Shown here piece after piece: positions 43,644 through 56,187 of a stretch of 64,000 nucleotides of DNA; within the stretch, counting starts at the first letter, position 1; each line of letters starts with the position of its first letter. The notes under the pieces were generated by a model. That model saw only the letters and a list, made by a program, of their open reading frames with translations, searched no databases and was not told the origin of the DNA. The position numbers were made by a program, and so were the translations under genes. The stretch covers positions 9,052,001 through 9,116,000 of the forward strand of contig OY987267.1 in assembly GCA_963920665.1 (NCBI GenBank), given 5' to 3'. Origin of the DNA: Straminergon stramineum (Eukaryota > Streptophyta > Bryopsida > Hypnales > Calliergonaceae).

Positions 43644-46600
43644 TATTTCTATAATTCCAAAAGAAAATATCCAAAATGAAAGTACTAATTAATATTGCAT
43701 CCTTAGCAAGAATGAACATAGCAAAGCCCTTCACCATTTGAAGGTTGAGAATCTTCTCAACCAATGCAATATGGATTTGAAGATGGTTACAAAAAGTTTG
43801 CATGAAATCAAAGAGTTTAGTTTTAACCTTCTTAAATTGATTCTTTTTATTGTCCCTGTAAGGTATTGCTCTACATTGGTGTATAAATGGCGAAACATTG
43901 AAGAATTCTTCTATAAGACAATCACATCCTCTAGAATGTTATGTTATCAAAACCTTTGTTTGGTCTTGAAGGAACCTTCCCCCCTGTGCCTAAATCGCAT
44001 AGGGTGATCCTAGAAGTTATAAAATGGTGACTATTCAATTCAATTCTACCTTTTTCAACTCTAATTCAATTCCATGTACAATTTTCACTACATTTGAATG
44101 CAAAGAAGGTGCAATTGGACTCCAACATTAGGGGCCGGATTTGAATTGGGAAGAGTCATTTGGGGGATATATGCCTTTGCAACATCCCAAAAATTGACTA
44201 GACACCTTCATATCATTTTCATATGACATTAATGCTTATGAAGATCCATATTGCACTAGATGCTACAATCATATGATTTTAATGAGAGTTTAGATTGTAT
44301 GAAGTTGGTGGAGTGAATTCAGATGAACTTCATGTCAAAAAACACACCTTGGAAAGTTTTGTTGATTTCATAATTTAGAAATTTTGAATGAAATTTTTTA
44401 TGATGAATGTTAATCATTCTAATCTACAAATGAATTTTTGCAATAAATCCAATAAATATTGCAAGATTTAGAAGTTTTTTGAAATTTCAATGTCAAATTG
44501 GGTAGCTAAAAATATGTTCTAAATATCTTTATTTAATTTTTTTGAATTTTATAGATTGAAGCCTATTCAAACACACTTGAACCACCATCAATTCCAAATA
44601 TTGAGGTGAAAATTATGTTTTTTTTTCTGCAATTGTCTTTTGAACTCAATTTATAAAAATTTCAAATAAAAAAAATTAAAGATAACAATTATGCACTAAA
44701 AAAATTTTATGCTCAAGATTATCAACTTTCAATTTTTTGAAAAAATTATTAGCAATTTTTAATTTTTTTTCTTTAATCTATACTACCTTCCATTTCATAA
44801 TCTACACCTTAAGTTAGGTTGTTCGGTTATTTTTGTTACGGTGAGATCTCTTGGACCGTGTGTCCTCTGGTTGTGTTATTGGTAACATTGGAAACTAAGC
44901 CCCTTGCGAGGAGGGGTGTATACGCTTTGTTGTATGGTGTTCGGACCTATGGTATGAAAGTTATTGAATTTCAAAATTTTTATTGAATAAAATAATTTTA
45001 AAATGACTTTTACTTTTCTTTTGGTGTGGCAATGGCATAATGCACACTAATTTTTCTTAAATGAAAAAAAAAGTTTTATAGTTGAATTTTTTTTACATGT
45101 ATTTTCAACCCATTTTCCAAAATATTCACTAAAGTCCACAAGTTATGGGAAAGACTTCATTTTTTTCTAAAAATATTGAAAGATAAAACTTTACCTTTCA
45201 GAATTGCCCAAAAAATCTACATTTTGAAGGTTGGGCACATTGAACTTACAAGTGGTGTTGATAATCACTTAAATGGTTTTGAAGGATGTAAAAAACCAAT
45301 TTAATCAAAGAATCCTATAGTTGGATTTGTTAAAAAGTAATTATAGTTTAAGATTTTAGCCTTGCTTTTAGCATAAGTAGTTTGAAGTAGTTTAGCATGG
45401 GGCTTCTGAACATCAAAGAACTTTAGGAATCTATGAAATACCAAATGTAGGTATTTTGAAAGTCACATTTTTAAATTTGACCTATGAGAATCCAATTCTT
45501 TTATGGAAGACTTTAAGGTTAAATGACAACATCATAACTCCATTTTGAACACTTCAAATAAGAATTGAAGACTTCCACTTCTTTAGATTTTATTTTAATT
45601 ACATTGAACATATGCTTCAATAGATTCTAGGTAGTTCAACAATATTTGGATGGATAACAAATGTACGATCAAGGTATATTAAGTAATGTTGTCAAGTCCT
45701 ACAAATGAAATTGGACAACTTTGGTTGATTGTAAGTCATAGAGTTGAAAACTAGAGTAATTAGAAAATATCTTCTACTCTTATTTGAATTAAGTGCCAAT
45801 CACAATGAAGAGTAGCATAATTTATTTTTCAATCAAATTAAGTTCAAATTTGGGGTTTAAGTGAATATCATAAGTGAATTGTTTGTTATTTATTTGTAGT
45901 TTAATTTGTCTCTTGGTCCATAAAGCTTGCAATATTTTGATATTTACAATTAAAGTTTAGTTTTGTAAGAACATTTTTTGAGCAAAATCAATTTGGGACC
46001 ACATCTATGGGACCAAATGCAATTATGCAGAATTGAAAAAATGCATGACAATTTTAAAATATAGAAGATTATTTTCAAAACTTTATATTCACATAAGCTA
46101 TAATTCCATCCAATGGCATGTTGCCATCAACTATTTTCTCCTTCCCATTGGCCCTTGCCCACTTGCACTACCTTTAATGTTATTTTGTAGGAACTCAAAG
46201 CTTTTGCCTATTGACTTCTCAACAAATAATTTTAGATGGAAGACAAGATTAGGAAATACTACTACCTATGGAACATCTTTTTTCATGACTTCTCATTAAC
46301 TAGGTCTCATTCCCGCAAGAACTACAATAAGTAGTTCATGTATCAAAGCCCACTTTGAAGTTGGTAAGATTCTTTATTATACTAAGTCCTAAACAAGTTG
46401 TTGATGAAGAAATTAGAGACTTCCAATTAGAGATTTTTTTCATTTTATTAGAATAGATTTGATCAAAGAAATGACATTTAAGAAAGATTTTCAACCTTTT
46501 GTTTGTTTTCCTACAGAATTTGTTAATAGAAAACTGTCATTTTACAAAATCATAAGAAAATCCTGATAGAAATACAAAACATTTTTTTGTTCATTTTTTC

Positions 46601-47330
46601 TAAGCCAAACAAAAAGCAATCTCTAGTACAATGATGAAGCTATTTACATCCTTTGAAATGAATGACACAAACAATAAGTGGATGAAAGTATATGTATTCA
46701 TCCAAAAATATATACTTTCATCAATAATAGAGCAATATTGTCCCTAGATTAAGTAGCAATTAAATAATTTCATCCATTGAAAATAGGAAAATCTAGCACT
46801 CAATATTCCCACAGAAAAACTATATAGCTTATAAATAGTCTCTCCCAAACAACAATAAGAAGTTTTTCTTAAAGTGTTTGAATTCAACTCTTGCTCAGTT
46901 AGAAGGATATGCACTCTTTAAAACCTGAACCTTCGTTGGCCATCTATTGAACAATATTGTACGTAAAGGTTTGATTCGGCACTCAAATGCCCAAATTGAA
47001 TTTCCATGTCAGATTTTAAAGGGTCCACATCACCTCACACCATTCAGAAGATGACAGGTGACACTGTTCAGTTAATTTTTTCCGAATCTGACCTTCACGT
47101 AGAGTACTTCGGAAGGGGAGCAATCCACGCAAGCAATGGACCACCCAATTGGTGAAAAGGAAAAGAAGGAGGAAAAAGAAAAAAAAGAAAAAATGGGAGG
47201 GAAAGGACACTACAGGCGGTGATGTCACAGAGTTCCACGTCAGCATTCCTGCTCTGTGACGTCGACGTCGATTGTGACTTACTAAGAAGTTAGCATCTCT
47301 CTCCCCTTCCTCTTCATCCTCGCTGAGGCT
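43644..47330. other. Long AT-rich interval without a gene
   Basis: Low-complexity AT-rich DNA. The open frames (for example 43738-44007 and 46033-46299) have no recognisable domains or splice context. The last 300 bp rise in GC and form the upstream region of the next gene. Confidence 0.4.
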
Positions 47331-47345
47331 CTCCAATCCCAGGTT

Positions 47346-47354
47346 TTAGGGTTT
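47346..47354 (+). promoter_or_regulatory. Telo-box (TTAGGGTTT) upstream of the 115-aa protein gene
   Basis: TTAGGGTTT lies about 160 bp upstream of the ATG at 47516; a related ttttaggg recurs near 47404. Telo-boxes are typical of promoters or leaders of growth-related plant genes. Confidence 0.5.
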
Positions 47355-47515
47355 GGGACTTTGCAGATCCATTGCAGGATTCTCTCACTGCTTCCATCTG
47401 AGTTTTAGGGTGTAGAGAGTTTCGGACATTAATTGGGCGATTGATTTAATTTGAGAGGATATCTGTTCATACTGTTACTGTGAGAGATTTGCAAAATTCC
47501 GTTGCGAGGAGGATC

Positions 47516-48816
47516 ATGTCAGGAGTACAGTCTCCGCAGGAGAAGACGACGACTTCGACGGGTAGTCGAGTCGGAGCTCCAGCGGAAGCGCCGTTCGTTC
47601 CGGAAGCGGCGTCGCCTGCAGAGCGGGCCGCGGGGTGGAAGAATCCGCCGTCGCGTATGCAGTTGATGATGTGGAGTGGAAGCAAGCGTCACGTGTTTGT
47701 GGGGCTGTTGGGCGTCAGTGTTCTTGCCACCATTCCGTGGGTGCTTCTTACCTCAGGTATTGGGGTGAAGTTTTTATTGAGAATGTGAATGCTTTAGGTT
47801 TTTTCCTCATTTTTCTTTTTTGTCGAATCATTTTAAGAACATGTATTCGAAATTTTCCGAAAACTAAGGTAATGTGTAAGCGCTCGAAGACTTGTTTTCA
47901 GTCTCAATTTTCTGCGTTCAATCTGCATTTGGACTCTCTTATCAAAGTACTATGTGACAAGAGATGATTCGTTACTGCAATGAGACGTCCTTTGGGAAAT
48001 TGCGGTTAGCATTGCTCCTCTCACTGCCATGTTGTAACTGGCCCTGGATGTATCGAGGATTGGAGATGTAGTTCCTTGTCTACTGAACGTCCTCATGTGG
48101 AGCTCAGAATTCTGTGATGCTCTTGAAGTATCTGACGCGGCTAGTGATTGTAGCTTTTTTTTTAACTTGCAAGTGGATAGAATAGCTGATTTGGATGCTA
48201 TGTATCTATGCCCCAGAATACTCCAGTTCTAACTGGCTTTACTTGAGCCTCGAATGATTTTCAGAACTCTTGCCTAAACCCTAAACCCTAAATTCTAAAA
48301 TCCTGGAAATCCTGAAGCCCTGAAACCCAAATAATTTCCAAGTACGAAAAACGAACTACTGAAATGAACGAATCTTAAACCCTGAAGTATCTGAATACGA
48401 AAAGGTAACAAATGTTTCAATAGAGAAAAGAAACAATACCCTACAGCTTCTTAACAAAAAAAAGTCTTTTGAAAGTTACCACTCTTTATTAGGCCGCTTA
48501 TAGAAACTTCGAATAATGTTGCTCAAATTGCCACTATTCTTGAAGTACTAGTCTTGAACCCTGACACCCCTCGTACAGACGTTTGACCACTTGAGATCAG
48601 TCCTCATTCTGAACCTGATAGAAATGGACTGATGTTTCTTCAAGAAATCGAAGGAGAGATTTTTGTAAAGTGGAACCCATTTTCTGATTGTGCTTGTGTG
48701 CTCGCACAGGTAAAAAGCATGATTCACATGCTGACTACATGGATAGAGCTGAGGGAGCACGTCGGTCGCGGTTGTCGACTGCGTCAACTGCCGTAGCCCC
48801 TCCCACATCATCTTAA
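47516..48816 (+). CDS. 115-aa single-pass membrane protein, conserved small plant family (function unknown)
   Basis: Two exons: 47516-47756 (ATG, ends phase 1 at donor g|gtattg) and 48710-48816 (acceptor ctcgcacag, stop TAA at 48814-48816), 348 bp in all. Residues 1-54 are Ser/Thr/Pro/Ala-rich. Residues 57-80 are one transmembrane segment (HVFVGLLGVSVLATIPWVLL). After it comes a short charged tail, GKKHDSHADYMDRAEGARRS, then RL. The tail pattern K-H-x-S-H-x-D-Y-M-x-x-A-x-x-A-R-x-x-R-L is one I associate with a conserved small plant protein family of unknown role; this is from memory, not a search. Intron 1 holds telomere-like repeats. Start choice: first ATG with no in-frame competitor in a good position. 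Confidence 0.82.
48273..48292. repeat. Short interstitial telomere-like repeat
   Basis: About three units of CCCTAAA, followed by decayed units to about 48330 (cctgaagccctgaaaccc), in the intron of the 115-aa protein gene. Confidence 0.75.
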
Positions 48817-50044
48817 TTTTATCCGTAGGAGTATACTGGAGCGCTGCTTGAGAATGTTTGAGTTACCGGTACCCCTCATATCTCTGGAAAACATCCGTGA
48901 AGCGACGCTACCCATGTTTTTATTAGAGAGGCTCGTTTTGAGAGCTTTTTCAGAATGTGTTGCATAAAAGTGTAACCTTCTGGATTTGGAGTTTAATTGT
49001 GAATAGCTGGGACCGTGTTAGTGGCATTGAGACAAAACTTGTTGCTAAAGATACGGAGAGGCTTCTCTTACTTCTTGTCTTTGGTATCCAGAAGGAGTCC
49101 AGTCTGGTGGAGTTCTGTATTGGGCGCCTATTCTTGAGTGAACATGCTCATCAAAATGATCCTTGTGGACCGGTATTAGTTAGTTTTCAGATGATGAGAA
49201 TGATTTATGAATTTGGGTTTTAGCTAGTGCATACATGGATGGGCTCTTTTGCTGACACTGGGGATGTTGTCATCAATATTGTCCTCGATGTTCTTTAAGT
49301 TTGTGTCGGACGGAAGCGTAAATATGTTGCGAGGATGGTGCTATCGAACCTGGTGATTGTGAAGATTCGGGTCTGCTCTCTGGGCTGAGAGGTGCTCTGC
49401 TTTTACACCTTGATTATTTTTTTCATATTTTTCACTTTCTTACTTAAAAAAAGTATGAAATGGAAGGAGGTTTTGCATGATAGAAAACAGGCCCCACCTC
49501 CTTCCATTTCATACTTTTTTCAAGCATGGAAGTAGTATTCGTTAATAATTTCGACATAGAATTTGATAAATGTCATTCCCAACGGTGGTAAATTTTTGTA
49601 GTGAAAGATCTTAAATTTGTATTTATCAATATCTAAACAAAGATGAAGATTTAGCATTGGTATGGGAAAGTAGTTAAGAGCAATTTAAAAGCCTGAATTC
49701 TATTCTCAGAGATGAAGTACACAATCATGTAGTGAGACCTCAAAAGCCTTCACTCTTTATGTCCTATTGCCCCACTACATATAAATGGAAGTCATCATTC
49801 TTATTTCTTACAGATGAAACCACATGTTGATTCTATGTTATGAAATTTTCAGATTTCTTTTGTGAAAGATTTAGAAATTATTTTGAATTTTTGAAGAAAA
49901 GGTTAAGAGAATTCGAATTAATTAGAAAATGTGCTTGTAAAATTTGAATTTACTTTATCATAAGTGTATATTATAGTCGAGAATATTACAGTGTAAATTT
50001 TTCTGTCATTATGCATGGGTCAAAACCCATGTCAAAATCTAGTA
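48817..50044. other. 3' flank of the 115-aa protein gene and AT-rich DNA
   Basis: 48817-49430 probably contains the 3' UTR. The 88-aa open frame at 48957-49223 shows no family features. A perfect hairpin lies at 49447-49520 (listed separately). The rest is AT-rich and unassigned. Confidence 0.4.
49447..49520. repeat. Perfect 25-bp inverted repeat with 24-nt loop
   Basis: Arm 49447-49471 (aaaaaagtatgaaatggaag continuing gaggt) is the exact reverse complement of 49496-49520. It could be a small foldback element or a hairpin RNA precursor; nothing in the sequence decides. Confidence 0.85.
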
Positions 50045-50048
50045 TCAA

Positions 50049-50270
50049 CCCTTGAATGACGTGGAGGATGATTATTGTCTGATGAATGATAAAGAATTCT
50101 CCTATGTAGGATAGAATTGCAACTATTCATCCTCGGAATTAGGGGTGGAAAGGGAAGATCTTCTATAGTAGTTTGACTTCCAATGAGTATTTTTTGTTTT
50201 TCTAAAGTGGATGATGTCACACGGTTCCAAAATGGCTGATTTCCATGGTCACTAGTCGGACATTCAAGGG
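50049..50270 (+). mobile_element. 222-bp TTAA MITE (family TTAA-1), copy 3
   Basis: Flanks TCAA (50045-50048, decayed TTAA) and TTAA (50271-50274). Ends CCCTTGAATG and CATTCAAGGG are a perfect 10-bp inverted pair. The core aactattcatcctcggaatt is shared with the other three copies. This is the best-preserved pair of ends in the family. Confidence 0.9.
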
Positions 50271-50274
50271 TTAA

Positions 50275-51300
50275 GTTCAGAAAGCCAAAAGTGCTAAACT
50301 CCAGTCCATCAATGTACTATTTTTAATGCATTATCATATATAAATTCTAAATATAATTAAGATAACTTTGACTTTACTTTAATGATGATCACATACTATG
50401 AGTAAAACTTTACTTGAATGAAAATCATTCATCTTTCAATATATAATAGATCTACTTGATGACTCATAAGCCAAAAAAATTCTAACCAAGGCTTTTTTTT
50501 TGGCTTTATGGTGCTTGATTGCACCAAAAAAATTATTTGGCTAAGAAATGGAGAAGTTTTTTTGCCTAATAACTTTGAATTAAAAAAATCATGGATGAAA
50601 TCACCAAATTGTAGATGAAAATAGAATTATGGACATGTGATATGTGCTTATGTAATATTTTCTATCCAATATATGGATGAATATTGAAATTTGAAGTACC
50701 ACTTTAACATTTCATATTGCCACTTTGGCACTTCATGAAAAATGAAAAATAAAAGCTCTAATTCTAACCCTATTAGATTAACTTGAATAATCCATCATTG
50801 ATTCCACCCTAAGAGTATCTTGACTTCAATAAGGCCAAAGGTCTAATACTTGCCTAAATTAGTTAAGAAGTGTTCCTAGTCTCTCCAAATACTCTTTGAG
50901 CATTGCATCTTATGATGTTAAGTATAGACATGCCAAATCTAAGTTTAATTCAAGCTAATTCTCCATTCTACTTAAGCCCTATTGGATTTGGAACATAGGG
51001 GAGAAGACTTCGCATAGAAAAAAGCTATCCCCTTACGAAGTTTGGATAGCTATTTTTACTCAAAAATTGAGCCTATGTTAAATAGACAAAGCCTCTTATA
51101 ATACAATTGTTTATTTATAGAACACATTTGGTACATAAGGGTGGGAGACAAGAATTTGGAAGACTCCCCAAATCTAGAACTATTCAATTTATTTTTTATG
51201 CACAATTTATCACCAATTGGCTACAACCAAAACATGCTGGCTATTTGTTGTGAAGAAAATTTTCATTTTTTCAAGTCGAAATGATTAAAAAATCACTGGC
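50275..51300. other. AT-rich interval, no gene seen
   Basis: AT-rich sequence with no supportable ORF, repeat boundary or splice structure. It ends where the GC-richer 5' region of the next gene begins. Confidence 0.4.
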
Positions 51301-51316
51301 TGTGTTGTAGTGCGAT

Positions 51317-51392
51317 ACCCTGAACTGTACATACCCGGACATCATACATACCCTTCCTGTTGCAATGCCGGGTATGAACCCGGGGTTCAGGA
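51317..51392. promoter_or_regulatory. Nested inverted repeats upstream of the 236-aa protein gene
   Basis: catacccgg (51339-51347 region) pairs perfectly with ccgggtatg (51367-51375 region). Outside it, cctgaac pairs with gttcagg. Inside the right arm, tgaaccc/ggggttca forms a further near-palindrome. This could form a cruciform or hairpin about 400 bp upstream of the ATG. Confidence 0.55.
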
Positions 51393-51729
51393 TCCGGCCC
51401 GTTCTTCCCGCCCCGCAATGACGTGCTGGTGTTTCTCTTGCTCTGGGAATTCACAATTCTCCGATCTCGTTTCCGCAGTGCTTTCTTCTCTAGATTTCTA
51501 GGTTATGCTTCGTTGACAATTCAATGAGTTGTGCTCAAATTGTCAGCATTTGCGATGTGCATCAATGCCATTCCTTGCACAATTTTACAATATTTTGAGC
51601 TTTTCAGGGTCTTCTGCGGTCCTCCCCTCTTAGATTGAAACTGAATCCTCCCTCGTCTCCCCAGCGGTTTGGCTTATGGTGTGTTGGCACGTTGTTTTGA
51701 AAGATGCTGTTGGGTTTTCTGGAACTCAA

Positions 51730-51738
51730 TTAGGGTTT
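51730..51738 (+). promoter_or_regulatory. Telo-box (TTAGGGTTT) just upstream of the ATG at 51770
   Basis: A perfect telo-box 31 bp before the start codon, in the presumed 5' leader. Same motif and orientation as at 47346. Confidence 0.5.
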
Positions 51739-51769
51739 AGATTGGAGGATTGGACACCGGAATTGAGAC

Positions 51770-53677
51770 ATGGAGTCGAACGGAGGGCAAGCACATGCCT
51801 CCTCGTCTTCCCATTCTCCGCGAAGCTCGTCGCCAATTCGGGGGGATAGTCGTGGCTTTCGAGCCGTGTGCAGCGAGGTGCAGCACAAGCTTCGAGAGTT
51901 TTACACTTTCGATTTGATGCCGAAGACCTTCACACTAAAGTTCCGACAGCGCGTGGAAGGACTTCAATTAGGTGCGAATTTTGAGGTGAATAGCCAAAAC
52001 TTCTCTGTTTCGCCACCGAGGTTGGATTGAATCTTGTAAGTATCCGACAAAGGTGAACTATTTTACAGACGATATGAAGATTCAATCAAGCGGGAGGTGT
52101 AGCCACATGTCGTTATTCTCTTGTGTCCCTTCGCTCTTGGTTCAGGGCTTTGGCATGAAGAACAAAGGGCGGAGGGCACGAATTGAGCGTTGTTGCGCAA
52201 TTCACTACATCATCGTGATTTCATTTGAGCCCTCCTTTAGTCCCAGCGTAGTGTGCCAAGCGAGCCTCGCCTGAGACCCCTTTGGCAACATAGTTGAAAT
52301 TTTATGTTTCGGAATTTGGAGTTGTGTTGCAGATTCACCAACAAATAAAAAATTGGGACCATCTTCAGAGAGAATTTGTGATCATTACTCCCTAAAGACG
52401 CTTAGTGTTGAAGAAAGTTAGCTTTATACAAGCACTCTGTTCTTGGTTGCTATTTATATGGTGCATACTTGCTCATGCGATCACATATGATTGTTTTCAC
52501 TGAAGGGTGAAGGCTGTGGACAGTTCAATGGTGTGCAGGTCGATGGTATGCACCTGCAAAGGTGTAAGACTGATGATTGTCACACCAAGCTTGTCATCAA
52601 ACCTTACTCTGGAAGTGGTTATTGGAGAGTGATATGTGAGCCCAAGCAAAGAGACGTGCGGATATTTACGAAGAAGATTCCTGTTGGTTCATTGTTGCAT
52701 TTTCAGGTATTTCTCTATTGGTTGTTACTGAACAGAGCTTTTACTGTAAACGAGGAGCTGGAATTTGAAGATCACTCTGGGCCGTAATGCTACATCTCAA
52801 ATCTGCTACTGAATCTTACACATCGTTTGCATGTACTTCATAAAATAGATTAAATTTGTTGATTACTTAGAACGCTGGGCAGTTTCTACAGCTTCATGGT
52901 ATTCTTTTGGCTTTATGTACTTGTAGTGGCCGGTTTCATATGCTCTATGATACTCATTCTTTACAGAGTCTTAACGTGCGTGAGCAGTTTGGGATTGGCC
53001 ATGATTTCATCAGGAATTCTACTGGCTGGAAGTGGAAGGTGACGTCGGCTTTGGGCTTACCTGGATTACCTGGAGTTCGTCAGAAGATTAAGTTTCCAAT
53101 ATTCCCTGGGTTTGATGTGGATGTGGATTGGAATGCTCAGTATGAACTGCCCGAGCTTCACGGGTATGTGAGCTTATCTTTCGTCCTTTGTTGCTGCGTG
53201 TTGTATGAACTCAACAGAACAGTGTCATGTTGTCGACAAACTAGATTAGGATTCATACCAATCCTTACTTATGGCTGCTATAGCAATGAGCTCAGTGGCA
53301 ATTAAACTTCCTAATACCATCACAATAAGCGTTCGTGCTTATGTTTTTTCGGAACTTTTCCTGGAAGCCAAGAAGTGCTTGTTCTCACTGCTTGTCGCTT
53401 ACAACAATTAGTAGGCATTAAATCCTTAAATGTTGTTCAAATAGTCGTAACCTCCTAGACATTTTTACTACAGTTTCACCATGCAATATTGACTTCATTT
53501 ATAAATATTTGTGCATTATGTTCCTTTGTACTTTCATTCATATGTTGCACATTATTAAGGACGTTTGTCTGTTTCTACAGGTCAAGTGGTACTGGGCAAC
53601 CCCCAATAGAGGCCAACATAGGTCACCTTCATGCCCAAATTGAAAGGGTCTCTGCTGTCTACACTCATGTCGGCTGA
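51770..53677 (+). CDS. Four-exon gene, 236-aa protein of unknown function
   Basis: Exons 51770-51985, 52506-52706, 52967-53163 and 53581-53677 total 711 bp with matching phases (0, 0, 2). Donors are gtgaat, gtattt and gtatgt; acceptors are ctgaag, ttacag and ttctacag. The N-terminal about 28 residues are Ser/Pro-rich and disordered. Then a basic segment (KTFTLKFRQRVEGLQLGANFE) leads to a Cys-containing block (GEGCGQFNGVQVDGMHLQRC, then KTDDCH), a GYWRVICEPKQRDVR segment, and a C-terminal Gly/Pro-rich part with FPGFDVDVDWNAQYELPEL. There is no transmembrane segment and no named motif. It looks like a globular, beta-rich, conserved plant protein, but I cannot assign the family. Confidence 0.85.
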
Positions 53678-55744
53678 GCTGCGTCCAAACAGTTAGATCG
53701 AACAGCGTCCAAGAATCTCTCTTAAGAAGATCCTTGATTTTCTGCAGCGCTGGAGCTTCTTACTGTGCATTGATGCCTGTGAGGGCCTTCCGTTTACACT
53801 GCGTTATTCTCTGAATTTCAGCTGGCTTTGTTGTTTATTTTGCTTAACCAGTGTACTGTACATACAAGCACTTGACGAATTAGGTTCGTTTTGGGGGGCT
53901 CAGGCTTTGACTAAGTGTAAAGCCAAGGGTGAACTGGCAGAGGGGTGACACTAAATAGTTCACCCTATTTGTTTATATTTTATGTAACTTCTTACCAATT
54001 TCTTCTCTCTGATGGAACCATTGAATGGCAATGGGAGGTCTCATCTTTTATGTTGTGAATGACAGACTTTTACAGATGGATTTTGCCTTCCGTGCCGTCG
54101 TGTTTGCTCGTCATGCCATCGTAGAGCTGTAAATCCCTGGAGTCAAATACAACAGAGCTTGGAGTTCGTCTGTTTGCTTGAATTTATTTCTTTGACCTTG
54201 TATTCTTAAGGTATGTTTGCACTTGGTGTTAAACATTGTTGTTACTGATGGTCTTAGGAACGAATTTAGACCTACTTTTTTACCAGATTCACATTTCAAA
54301 CATCACCCAGTTTGAAGTTTTGACATTGTACCTTTGGAGCAATCCCATCCTGCAAATTCCTCCCTACAACAATTCCGTGAAATAGTATGCACCAAAAATT
54401 GACCCTGAGTATGGTATTGCAGGTTTTTGGGTTTTTTTTGTTGATTTAAGGTAGCTATGCAAACACCAAGTTCCAATTTGATTAGGGATATCCAAGGAAA
54501 AATTTGCTTTTGCATAATATGATTAACAAGTGGTGGAAAAGCTCCTTGCACATCAAGAATATTGTACCCAGCTATCTAGATCAGTTGAAAGATCATTTTA
54601 AAATACAGTAGATGCCAAAATTTTAGGGAATTCATTTTTTCAATTCTTTTCCATGGAGAAAATACAAATTTTGGAGGAGTATTCTTAAATAAAGCATTTG
54701 CCTAACTTATTTTCCTAACTTGAACTAAATGTTTGGCATGAAATATTTACTCTGATTGCCAAGCACAACATAGGAAAAATTGAAGGATATAAGATCATGA
54801 GAGTCATTGAACACAATTATAGGATTCAATTGCTTGCTTGTATAGTCTATCATGTGGAGGAATGTTCTCTATTTTTAATTTCAAGGTTGGGATGCATCTA
54901 TGCAATTTCATATTGTTCTACACTTCACAATAAGTTCATACACATAATTCTTGAACATAACATAGCTGAGCTACAATAGAGTTCTTCACAACTTCTCATT
55001 GACCCAATAATGACAAAGTTTTGGGTCAAATTCAACACTTGTTTTCAAAAGGAATCAATAGAAGCTGAAGAGTTATTTGAAGCAACCAGGGAGAGTTGAA
55101 GCCATTTTGTACTTCAAGGATATTCAAGTTAAGGATAGTCTAGTGTTAGTAGTAAGAGTTCCTATGACCTCAACTTTGAAAATTTGCAGAATATTCACAC
55201 AAACTCTAAAAATCCTCAAACCAATTTCCTTACTTTTGCTTACATTTGCTAACATTGGGATATGACATTTTTCATGAATTATGTTCAGAATTGCTCATTA
55301 GCAAGAAAATGTATGTTTTAAGAGCAGATACCAGTTAAACTCAAACATAAAATTGCTGCCTGGCTGTGGCGTTTGCCAGCATCTTGATGAATCTGCCTGT
55401 GTAACTTAAATGCACATCATGCAATTTTCAATTATTACGAACACCACCTTCTGTTCACTGAAATTTCATGAGTTGCATCATGTGCTTGAAATATGAGATT
55501 AGGAATTTCGTCTCATTTGTGTCAAAAATTCAAAAATAAAATAAAATATGAGGTTCAAATTCTGATGAGCTTATTGCTGAACAGATTTTTTAATGTAGCA
55601 GAATATTTCTAGTCTACCTATACATGTGAAAACCATGGTTTGAACTTTGAGGTTTAAGATCATTTATTGTTGTTTTAACAGATCTTTTAGCAACTTCTGC
55701 TAGTGAGTAATGAAAATCACGCTTTGGACCACTGCTGTTAACCC
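53678..55744. other. 3' flank of the 236-aa protein gene and AT-rich DNA
   Basis: 53678-54100 is probably 3' UTR. Beyond this the sequence is AT-rich with short unassigned frames. No repeat ends recognised. Confidence 0.4.
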
Positions 55745-55748
55745 TTAA

Positions 55749-55969
55749 CCCCTAAATGCCTCAATTCTTTTCTAAATTTTTGCACATTTTTGCTTATATC
55801 TTTGTACAGAAATATGATTTAATGAAATTTCATGAATTCAATCATTAAGGATGGTTGTCTTTTCTAGACTCAAATATTACATTGGATGAATGAGAAGTTA
55901 GTTGGACTAAAAAGTGCCTTGAAGCCCTCTGTTCGTCATCCAAAATATGGGTGTCGGAGTGCTTCAAGG
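55749..55969. mobile_element. 221-bp TTAA-flanked element adjoining a TTAA-1 copy
   Basis: Left flank TTAA (55745-55748), left end CCCCTAAATGCCTC; right end GAGTGCTTCAAGG followed by TTAA (55970-55973). The interior does not match TTAA-1. A second TTAA-CCC start lies 7 bp upstream (55738). The inverted match of the ends is only partial. Confidence 0.5.
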
Positions 55970-55973
55970 TTAA

Positions 55974-56187
55974 AGGATAGACTAGTGACCGTGGAAATCA
56001 GCCCTTTTGGAACCATGTGATATCATCTACTTTAAAATAATTAGAAATATTAATTGTGGTTCAACTATTGTAGAAGATCTCTCCTTTCCACACAAAATTC
56101 CGAGGATGAATAGTTGCACTATTGTCCCACACAGGAAGATACTTAATCATCAATCAAACACTAAATGTCTATGTCAACATTTATGGG
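55974..56187 (-). mobile_element. 214-bp TTAA MITE (family TTAA-1), copy 4
   Basis: TTAA at 55970-55973 and 56188-56191. It contains the family core ccgaggatgaatagttgca in minus orientation. Its left end is missing about 7 bp relative to the other copies (starts AGGATAGACTAGTGACC). Confidence 0.85.

Noticed and set aside
48273..48292. Chromosome end or telomere fusion
   Set aside because: Only about three telomere-like units are present, inside the intron of an intact gene.
51366..51395. tRNA-like gaacccggggttc palindrome
   Set aside because: It is a symmetric inverted repeat without the spacing of a tRNA; reported as nested inverted repeats instead.
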